Shown here: positions 1 through 7,233 of the stretch, piece by piece | Numbering within the stretch: position 1 is the first letter of the stretch | Layout: every line of letters starts with the position of its first letter | From: Roseibacillus persicicus | GTDB taxonomy: Bacteria > Verrucomicrobiota > Verrucomicrobiia > Verrucomicrobiales > Akkermansiaceae | Reading direction: 5' to 3' | NCBI RefSeq assembly: GCF_014651675.1 | Contig: NZ_BMXI01000016.1 | Coordinates: 62,001 to 126,000, forward strand | DNA: 64,000 nt | The notes under the pieces: model-generated | Seen by the model: the letters and a program-made list of their open reading frames with translations, nothing else | Database searches by the model: none | Told to the model about the DNA's origin: nothing | Position numbers and translations under genes: made by a program

Positions 1-2116
1 CCTCCGCCATGTTCTCTTTCTCCATCACTCCGCGAGCCAGATGCTTGGCTGCCGCAAAGTACTCGGTCTCATTCATCATCACGAGAGCCTGCAAGGGTGT
101 ATTGGTTCGCTCGCGTCGGGCAATGCAGGCATCCCGATTGGGAGCATCGAAAATCGTCATCTGCGGTGGTGGCAGTCCCCGCTTCCAGAAGGAGTAGACA
201 CTGCGACGGTAGACCTCATCTTCTTTGGCTGGCTCAAAATTGCGCGGAAAGGAGGAAGGCATCGTGACGATTTTCCAGAGTCCCTCGGGCTGGGGAAACT
301 TGACACTGTGCCCATACATCGCGGGATTCAAGAGCCCGCTCACTGCGAGAACCTGGTCGCGAATCACCTCGGAATCGAGCCGGAAACGAGAACCCCTCGC
401 CAGCATGCGGTTCTCCGGATCACTGACAAAAGCTTCTCGCGGAGCCTCGGACCTTTGCTGATAGGTCTCGCTCAAGACGATGCTTCGCACCAGAGATTTG
501 ATATCCCAGCCTGACTCGACAAACTCAAGAGCGAGGTGGTCCAGGAGTTCGGGATGACTCGGCCATTCCCCTTGCGCACCAAAGTCCTCGGAAGTCTTCA
601 CGATTCCAACGCCAAAGAACTGCTGCCAAAAGCGATTCACTGCCACCCGTGCAGAGAGAGGATTGACGGGATCGACCAACCACTCGGCGAGGTCCATGCG
701 ATCAACGTGGTCATCTTTTTTCAAAGGAGGAAGAAAGGACGGGGTATCGCGAGGTACGATTTCTCCAGGATTATCATAAGCTCCCCGAATCAGGACATGT
801 GATGGCCGGGGGTCTTCCCGTTCTTTCATCACCATCGCCCCCCGCATGGAATTCTGCAGCGCCTGACGTTCGGCCTCCAACGAAGAACGAACTTCGCCAC
901 TGCTCGCGGAGATGCTCAATTCCAACTCCGCCAAACGCGCTTTCTGCTCGGGAGTGCCGACCAAGATATAGGGAGGTTGCAAACCTTTCTTAAAGTCCGG
1001 CGTGCCTCTTCTTCCTGTTTCGGGCTCACCGTCAAAGTTATTGAAGAAGGCATACATCGAGAAGAAATCCTTCTGCGAAATCGGATCATATTTGTGGTCG
1101 TGGCATACCGCGCACTGCAGCGTCAATCCCATGAAGGCGGTTCCCACCGCCGACACACGGTCGATGACGTTTTTAGTGAAGCTCTCCTCCGGAAGAGCGG
1201 TTCCGACATCGATGATGATGTGCAAGCGATTGAATCCCGAGGCGATCAGCTGATCGGTTGTCGGGTTCTCATACAGGTCACCGGCCACCTGATACTTCAC
1301 AAACTCATCATAGCTCAGGTTCTCATTGAACGAACGTATGACCCAATCACGATAAGGAGTGAGATCGCGAAAGTGGTCGTGATGGGCTCCGTTGGTGTCG
1401 GCAAATCGAACCAAGTCCAACCAATACTTCGCCATGTGCTCTCCGTAGCTCGCTTGCCCCAACAATCGATCCACGAGCTTTTCGTAAGCATCCGCAGACT
1501 CATCGTGGAGGAAAGCGTCGACCTCATCCAGCGTGGGAGGAAGTCCGGTCAAATCCAAGCTTACCCGACGAATCAGGGAGCGGCGGTCGGCCCTTTCGCT
1601 GGGACTCAAGCCCTTTTCCTCCATTTTGGCCAAGGCGAAGCGGTCAATCGGATCCCCACTCCAATCCGAGAGGGAAACCTCGGGCAGCTCATGCTGGCGG
1701 GGTGGCACGAAAGCCCAAAAGTCCTCATACTCCGCCCCCTGCTCAATCCATCTTTTGAGAACATCCTTTTCCTCTGAAGTCAGAGGCTTGATGTGGGACT
1801 TCTTTTCCGGCGGCGGCATGATGTCGTCGGGGTCGTCGGCAATGATTCGCTGCCAAACCTCACTATTTGCCAAATCCCCCGGCTTAATTGCCTGCACCCC
1901 ATCCAGCACACGGTAGGCCCCCTGATCTCCATCCGGAATATCGAGACGCAGGTCCCCTTTGCGTCCCTTGTCCGCGTCAGGCCCGTGACAGGCAATGCAC
2001 TTTTTGGACAAAAGCGGGCGGACGTCCTCATTGAAACGGAGTTGGCCATCCGCAGCAACCGCCCTGCCTAAAGAAAGGCTGAGCAGTAGGATCAAGGGCA
2101 GGGAAAATGAATTCAT
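1..2116 (-). CDS. PSD1 / planctomycete cytochrome C, DUF1549 and DUF1553 protein (C-terminus cut by window edge)
   Basis: The frame is open from ATG at 2116 to the left edge, giving 705 visible residues; the end lies outside the window. Residues 1-22 form a signal peptide ending in AVAA. A c-type haem motif CIACH sits at residues 40-44, in the position of the PSD1 domain (planctomycete-type cytochrome C). A second CAVCH at about 335-339 is the motif typical of DUF1549. Near the left edge, residues around 640-680 carry the DUF1553 signature (FDAPNRD, then RTNTPLQAL). In Verrucomicrobia and Planctomycetes these secreted proteins are common near sulfatases, and one follows queC here, but their enzymatic role is not established. 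Periplasmic or outer-membrane location is inferred from the signal peptide. Confidence 0.93.
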   Translation of the reverse strand, partial: MNSFSLPLILLLSLSLGRAVAADGQLRFNEDVRPLLSKKCIACHGPDADKGRKGDLRLDIPDGDQGAYRVLDGVQAIKPGDLANSEVWQRIIADDPDDIMPPPEKKSHIKPLTSEEKDVLKRWIEQGAEYEDFWAFVPPRQHELPEVSLSDWSGDPIDRFALAKMEEKGLSPSERADRRSLIRRVSLDLTGLPPTLDEVDAFLHDESADAYEKLVDRLLGQASYGEHMAKYWLDLVRFADTNGAHHDHFRDLTPYRDWVIRSFNENLSYDEFVKYQVAGDLYENPTTDQLIASGFNRLHIIIDVGTALPEESFTKNVIDRVSAVGTAFMGLTLQCAVCHDHKYDPISQKDFFSMYAFFNNFDGEPETGRRGTPDFKKGLQPPYILVGTPEQKARLAELELSISASSGEVRSSLEAERQALQNSMRGAMVMKEREDPRPSHVLIRGAYDNPGEIVPRDTPSFLPPLKKDDHVDRMDLAEWLVDPVNPLSARVAVNRFWQQFFGVGIVKTSEDFGAQGEWPSHPELLDHLALEFVESGWDIKSLVRSIVLSETYQQRSEAPREAFVSDPENRMLARGSRFRLDSEVIRDQVLAVSGLLNPAMYGHSVKFPQPEGLWKIVTMPSSFPRNFEPAKEDEVYRRSVYSFWKRGLPPPQMTIFDAPNRDACIARRERTNTPLQALVMMNETEYFAAAKHLARGVMEKENMAE

Positions 2117-2303
2117 CAGTCTGATGTCTCTTTACGGCCAAAATTGCCGAAATTTGCCAAATATCTGCTTATCGAAATGCAATTGACACTAGAGACAACA
2201 TCCAGAGGGCTGAATGACTCGCGAACTCCTCATCTAGCACGCGAACGAACCGACTCGCGCGCCCTGCTCTTGCAATTCCGACTGCAACTCTCAAATTAGC
2301 GCA

Positions 2304-2963
2304 ATGAAGACGGTTATCCTCCTTTCCGGTGGCATGGACTCCACAGTCGCCCTCTGGCATACCCTCGCGGAAGGCCATGAGGTGGTGGCCTGTTTGGGCG
2401 TTGATTATGCCTCCAAGCACAATGCCAAAGAATTGCCCATGGCTCGCTGGCAAGCAGAGAAAGCCGGAGTCCCCTTTCAAACCGCGAACCTCACATTCAT
2501 GAACCAGCTGTTCCAAAGCGACCTCCTCCAATCTGGCGGCGAGATCCCAGAGGGCCATTACGAGGAAGAGAACATGAAAAGCACTGTGGTCCCCTTTCGC
2601 AACGGGATACTTCTCGCTGTCGCGGCCGGCTTTGCCGAAAGCGTGGAGGCAGAAGGCCTGGTCATTGCGGCCCACTCCGGCGACCACGCCATCTATCCCG
2701 ATTGCCGGGAAGACTTTCTCGCGCCCATGGCTCAAGCCATCGCGGCAGGGACTTACGCCGACGTCTCGGTGCTGCGCCCTTTCGTTGCCTTGCGCAAGGA
2801 AGACATCGCCAGCCGCGGTGCGGAACTCGAGGTCGACTTCACCCACACCTGGTCCTGCTACAAGGGCGGAGATATCCATTGCGGCAAGTGCGGAACCTGC
2901 GTGGAGCGAAAAGAAGCGTTTGCCATCGCTCAATTGGAAGATCCGACCGTATATCTAGCGTAA
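2304..2963 (+). CDS. queC: 7-cyano-7-deazaguanine synthase QueC
   Basis: 219 residues, the usual length for QueC. The enzyme converts 7-carboxy-7-deazaguanine to preQ0 with ATP and ammonia in queuosine biosynthesis. The PP-loop SGGMDST is at residues 8-14. The C-terminal zinc site is complete, with C185, C193, C196 and C199 in the family pattern GxHCGKCGTCxER. No queD, queE, queF or tgt lies in the window, so the gene stands apart from the rest of the pathway. It is divergent from the PSD1 gene across 187 bases and ends 10 bases before the sulfatase, with which it may be co-transcribed. I saw no preQ1-type aptamer upstream. Confidence 0.96.
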   Translation: MKTVILLSGGMDSTVALWHTLAEGHEVVACLGVDYASKHNAKELPMARWQAEKAGVPFQTANLTFMNQLFQSDLLQSGGEIPEGHYEEENMKSTVVPFRNGILLAVAAGFAESVEAEGLVIAAHSGDHAIYPDCREDFLAPMAQAIAAGTYADVSVLRPFVALRKEDIASRGAELEVDFTHTWSCYKGGDIHCGKCGTCVERKEAFAIAQLEDPTVYLA

Positions 2964-2973
2964 CACCCCCGCG

Positions 2974-4389
2974 ATGCGTTTCCTCTTTCTCACCCTGCTC
3001 TCCCTCGTTGGCCTACAAGCCGAGCGCCCCAACATCGTTATCATGCTCAGCGACGATCTGGGCTACGGCGAGCACCAGCATCTCAACCCCGACCGTGGCA
3101 AGATCCCGACCCCACATCTGGATACCATCGCGGCCAGCGGAATGACCTTTACCGATGCCCACAGCGGCTCTTCGGTCTGCACGCCGACTCGCTACGGACT
3201 CCTCACAGGTCGCTACTCTTGGCGAACGACTCTGCAGAGAGGGGTCCTCACCGGCGGCAAGTCTCTCATCGCAGAGGATAGAGTGACCATCGGCCATTAC
3301 CTCAAGAAGCAAGGCTACGACACGGCCATCATCGGCAAGTGGCACTTGGGAACCCTCTATGATGGCAAGCACAAGGACAAGCAAGTGCCAGTAGGCTCCA
3401 AGGTGAGCCAAGGCCCCATCGAGCGTGGTGGCTTCGACCTCTTTCGCGGCTTCCACCACGCGCGACAGATGGACATTTGGATCGAAGACCAGACCGTCAC
3501 CGAACACCTCCCGCCCGTTGAAATGCTCCCTCGCCTCACCCAAGAAGCAGTCCACTATATTTCTAGTAGAAAGAAAGAGGATGCCCCTTTCTTTCTCTAC
3601 CTGCCTTGGAATTCCCCTCACAGCCCCGTGGTACCCAGCCCCGAATGGCAGGGCAAAAGCGGCCTCAATCCCCATGCCGACTTCGTGATGCAGACCGACG
3701 ACAGCCATGGCCAGGTGATGGAAGCCTTGCGCACAACAGGACTACTGGAGAATACACTCGTGATTGTCACCTCCGACAACGGCACTTCCGCGCCCACCTC
3801 CAAGCTACCTCAATTGCTGGAGAAGGGTCACCACCCCAGCGGTCCTTTCCGCGGTTCCAAGGCCGACATTTGGGACGGCGGCCATCGTGTGCCCTTCTTG
3901 GTCTCGTGGCCGGGCAGAGTTCCACAGAAGAGCCAGTGCCCGGACCTCATTTGCCTCACCGATTGCTTTGCGACCGTGGCCGATCTTTTGGAAAAACCCG
4001 TCGCGGAAAATGTCGCGGAAGACAGCTTCAGCTTCCTCCCCCAACTCATGGGCAAAGCGAGTGAAAATTCCCGCGAGGAGGTCGTTCATCATTCCGTGGA
4101 AGGGCATTTTTCGATTCGCGATGAACGCTGGAAGCTCATTCTCTGCCCGGGTTCGGGCGGCTGGAGCACCCCCAAGGTCAGGTCCGCGCTCAAGCAAGGT
4201 CTCCCCACCGAGCAACTTTACGACATGGCAAAGGACAAAGAGGAAACCACCAACCTCGCCAGCGAAAATCCCGAAATCGTGGCAGCCCTTCGCAAGGAGC
4301 TGGAGCGCCTGATCGCCCGGGGACGTTCCACCACCGGCCCCAAGCTCACCAACGATGCACCAATTGTCTTGGAAAAGTGGCGCAAGTAG
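2974..4389 (+). CDS. secreted sulfatase, cysteine-type (arylsulfatase family)
   Basis: 471 residues. Residues 1-16 are a signal peptide ending LQA. The metal-binding aspartates D27-D28 lie in SDDLGYG. C69 of CTPTR (C-x-P-x-R) is the residue that a formylglycine-generating enzyme would oxidise to the catalytic aldehyde. The downstream TSDNGTS motif supplies the other metal ligands. The protein should hydrolyse sulfate esters, probably on polysaccharides, outside the cytoplasm; the substrate cannot be read from sequence. It starts 10 bases after queC with no clear Shine-Dalgarno. It is a clear paralogue of the sulfatase at 48612, sharing the pattern NPD, KIPTPHLD, SSVCTPTRY and LLTGRY. No formylglycine-generating enzyme gene is present here. 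Confidence 0.95.
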   Translation: MRFLFLTLLSLVGLQAERPNIVIMLSDDLGYGEHQHLNPDRGKIPTPHLDTIAASGMTFTDAHSGSSVCTPTRYGLLTGRYSWRTTLQRGVLTGGKSLIAEDRVTIGHYLKKQGYDTAIIGKWHLGTLYDGKHKDKQVPVGSKVSQGPIERGGFDLFRGFHHARQMDIWIEDQTVTEHLPPVEMLPRLTQEAVHYISSRKKEDAPFFLYLPWNSPHSPVVPSPEWQGKSGLNPHADFVMQTDDSHGQVMEALRTTGLLENTLVIVTSDNGTSAPTSKLPQLLEKGHHPSGPFRGSKADIWDGGHRVPFLVSWPGRVPQKSQCPDLICLTDCFATVADLLEKPVAENVAEDSFSFLPQLMGKASENSREEVVHHSVEGHFSIRDERWKLILCPGSGGWSTPKVRSALKQGLPTEQLYDMAKDKEETTNLASENPEIVAALRKELERLIARGRSTTGPKLTNDAPIVLEKWRK

Positions 4390-4549
4390 GAGGGAAAAGT
4401 AATTCCCTGGCACCACTTCAGACGTTAGAACCAGCGCCATCAACGCGCGCGACCCCAAAGCTCTCCTCGCCTACCTCCGGGACTGCCTCGCGGAGGAACG
4501 ATCCCGTTCGGGAATCCCTTCCATCTTCGCGAGCAAGATTCGCAAACGC

Positions 4550-7147
4550 GTGATCATCAAGGGCGAGGAAAAAGCGCTCTACAGCGAGTTTGGCTCCATT
4601 GACTTGCCTCCCACCGAACTGGAAGTGCTCGCCACCACGGCCAGCCTTTTGCAGCGCGACACCGACCTCTTCTACGTTTCCATGGTCGTCGCCTCGCGTG
4701 ATTCCAACGGGAAGGCGCTGCATACCCCGGTTCTCCTCTATCCCGTGGAGGTGCGGGCCGAAGGCAAAGCTCCCGAGTTGAAGATCGACCATAGCCGGGT
4801 GGCACTCAACCCCGCCCTTCACCACCTGTTCGACCTCCCCGCAACCTTTGAGAATGAGCTTCTCGACTTGATTCCGACCGGCGAGCTCAACCTCGCCACC
4901 CCGGGGCTGATTGCCAAAGACCTTTCGACCCATCTGGAAGCACTCGACGTCTCTCTTTTCGAGCAATATCCAAACCTCCTCAAGTCCTCGGAGATTCAAA
5001 AACAGACCGGAAAGAAAAATCCTGTTTTGCTCCCAGCCTCCGCTCTCCTTCTCACCGAGAAGTCCAAAAATGTGGCTGGTCTTTTACATGAGCTGGACGA
5101 ACTCCTTTCGTGCTCAGCCGACTCCTATCCCCCGGCCTTGGGCGCGCTATTGGGACGCTCTATTCCCGAAAAGATTGAGGCAAAGACTAGACCGGCCCAC
5201 GACTTCGCCCCCGCCTTGCTGAGCCCAGCGCAAAGCCGACTTTTAAAATCAGCAGACACTCAACCTCTCACCGTCTGCCATGGTCCACCCGGGACTGGAA
5301 AATCATTCACGATTGCAGCCACCGCCATAGACCAAATCGCACGAGGCAATTCAGTCCTCATCGCCTGCCGTTCCGACGAAGCGGCAGCGGTCGTGGAGGA
5401 AAAAATCGCGGAGATGGTCACCGAAAGCCAACTGGTCATTCGCGCCGGTCGCAAAGGTCACCTCAAGAATCTCAAAAGCCTTCTGAAACAACTTCTGGGG
5501 ACCAATCCAGTCAACGAAGCACCCTCCGGCCTGCCCCGAGTCAACCTCTCCAACACTGATCGCAGCCTTTCACTCCTCCGAAAAAACCTCGCCCGGAAGT
5601 TAAGCGCCGATCTGCGGACCTCTTCTCTATTCGCATCGGAGCCTCGTGGGCTATGGCGGAAACTGAATCACTGGAAGCACAGTCTTCGGGTAAAGAGAGC
5701 TCCCCTGCTCGCGGATCTCGTGGCTGAGATCACCAAGACCCATGCCGATCGACTGAGACTACTGGAGGCCTACAACGAGCAAACCCACCAGGAGCACCTG
5801 CACAAGCACCTGAAGAATCTGCACTCGCGAGACACCCTCAAACGCTACCGCGAAGCCCTGGGCAGACGGATTCCCGCCTCACAAGAGAAGGAACTCCTCG
5901 CCTTGGACCTCAAGGCCCTGGTTCGCTACCTCCCAATCTGGATCACAACCACGGACGACATCCATCGCGTCCTCCCGCTCAAGCCCGCAGTCTTTGACAC
6001 CGTCATCATCGATGAAGCCACGCAATGCGACCTCGCCTCGACCCTTCCCATTCTCTACCGAGGAAGCCGCGCCTTCATTACCGGCGATCCCCAACAACTC
6101 CGCCATCTTTCTTTTCTTTCCAAAGACCGACTCGACAGTCTGGCGGCAAAACACCAGCTCTCTCCCGAGGAACGCGAACACTACGACTTCCGCAAGGTTT
6201 CTTTCCTCGATCGAGCGCTTGCCATCACCGCCGGCACCACGTCCCGCACTTTCTTGGATGAGCATTTTCGCTCTTTACCTCCATTGATTGCCTTTTCCAA
6301 CGAACACTTCTATCACGGCAATCTCCATTGCATGAGAGAGGTTGAGACCTTGGGACAAGATGCTCCCCAGCCGGCCATCGTGACCCACCAGGTCTCGGGA
6401 AAGAGAGAGAAAGACGGAATCAACGAGCAGGAAATCTCGGCAGTCTTCCTGGAGTTGCGGAAGGTTCTGACAATGCCTGCCAGCACTCCATCTCTCGGAT
6501 TCCTTTCCCCCTTCCGCGCTCAGGTCGACTCCTTCCAAGAGCGTTTGCAAAAGGAATTCACGCCCAGCGAGCAACAACGCCTCTTGCGCGATCACCAGCT
6601 GATTGCCGGAACCGCACACTCTTTCCAAGGAGCAGAAAGAGACACCATGCTCCTCTCAATGGCGATTGACCCGAGCAGTCCCGCAGCAGCCCGACGGTTT
6701 TTGGAACGTCCGGATGTCTTCAACGTCTCCATCACGCGGGCACGCCATGAGATTCAATTATTCACCTCGATCTCCCCCGGCGAACTTCCCCAGGACTCCC
6801 TCCTCGCAGCCTATCTTCTCCACGCTTCCGAGCCCAAGCGAACAATGCAGAGCATTCAAAGCGAGAAAATCGCTTTACCTGACGACCTCCTGCCGCAGCT
6901 CGCACAATTGGGATGGACGTTGATTGCGAGTGCAACCAAAGTCGCCGGCATGCCCACGGATCTGATCTTCAAACGAAAGGACGACCTCATCGCCATCGAC
7001 CTGATCGGGACCGCAGGTAGCCGCGGGCAGGCAGTCTCAGTCGAAAAGACCCTGATGCTCAAGCGCGCGGGCCTGACCTTGATTCCTCTCTCCCTCGCGG
7101 AATGGGAAGTGCGCAAGGAGGACTTTTTGGCGATAACGGCCCAATGA
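4550..7147 (+). CDS. UPF1-like SF1 helicase with DUF4011-like N-terminus and degenerate nuclease-like C-terminus
   Basis: 865 residues from GTG 4550. Helicase motifs are clear: Walker A GPPGTGKS at 245-252, motif II DEATQ at 488-492, motif III GDPQQLRH at 512-519, SPFRAQVDSF at 653-662, motif V TAHSFQGAERD at 688-698 and motif VI SITRARHE at 727-734. This order fits the UPF1/SMUBP2 branch of SF1. Residues about 1-110 (TPVLLYPVEV, then VALNPAL) resemble the DUF4011 region. Residues 782-858 resemble the Vsr/MTES_1575 PD-(D/E)xK fold, with D804 and D817 at plausible metal positions and a Trp-containing end, but D817 replaces the usual Glu. The reading frame is open and looks coding back to 4403, with no ATG, GTG or TTG; ATC 4439 would add 37 residues. 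The cellular role is unknown; DNA/RNA maintenance and defence are both possible. Confidence 0.85.
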   Translation: MIIKGEEKALYSEFGSIDLPPTELEVLATTASLLQRDTDLFYVSMVVASRDSNGKALHTPVLLYPVEVRAEGKAPELKIDHSRVALNPALHHLFDLPATFENELLDLIPTGELNLATPGLIAKDLSTHLEALDVSLFEQYPNLLKSSEIQKQTGKKNPVLLPASALLLTEKSKNVAGLLHELDELLSCSADSYPPALGALLGRSIPEKIEAKTRPAHDFAPALLSPAQSRLLKSADTQPLTVCHGPPGTGKSFTIAATAIDQIARGNSVLIACRSDEAAAVVEEKIAEMVTESQLVIRAGRKGHLKNLKSLLKQLLGTNPVNEAPSGLPRVNLSNTDRSLSLLRKNLARKLSADLRTSSLFASEPRGLWRKLNHWKHSLRVKRAPLLADLVAEITKTHADRLRLLEAYNEQTHQEHLHKHLKNLHSRDTLKRYREALGRRIPASQEKELLALDLKALVRYLPIWITTTDDIHRVLPLKPAVFDTVIIDEATQCDLASTLPILYRGSRAFITGDPQQLRHLSFLSKDRLDSLAAKHQLSPEEREHYDFRKVSFLDRALAITAGTTSRTFLDEHFRSLPPLIAFSNEHFYHGNLHCMREVETLGQDAPQPAIVTHQVSGKREKDGINEQEISAVFLELRKVLTMPASTPSLGFLSPFRAQVDSFQERLQKEFTPSEQQRLLRDHQLIAGTAHSFQGAERDTMLLSMAIDPSSPAAARRFLERPDVFNVSITRARHEIQLFTSISPGELPQDSLLAAYLLHASEPKRTMQSIQSEKIALPDDLLPQLAQLGWTLIASATKVAGMPTDLIFKRKDDLIAIDLIGTAGSRGQAVSVEKTLMLKRAGLTLIPLSLAEWEVRKEDFLAITAQ

Positions 7148-7233
7148 GCCGACCTCACCTCGAAGTCTCCTAAGAGCAGAGAAACCTTCTCCTACCAGAG
7201 GGAAAAATACCGGGTTCACTGCCCACCCAGCAA

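Noticed and set aside
977-1777. 266-codon plus-strand frame at the left end
   Set aside because: Antisense to the PSD1 gene, whose CxxCH, DUF1549 and DUF1553 motifs lie on the minus strand.
2117-2303. preQ1 riboswitch upstream of queC
   Set aside because: I looked for a short stem followed by an A-rich pseudoknot tail next to the ATG and found none. TTGACA at 2183 has no good -10 partner.
2169-2933. 254-codon minus-strand frame over queC
   Set aside because: queC on the plus strand has all PP-loop and zinc motifs; the antisense frame has none.
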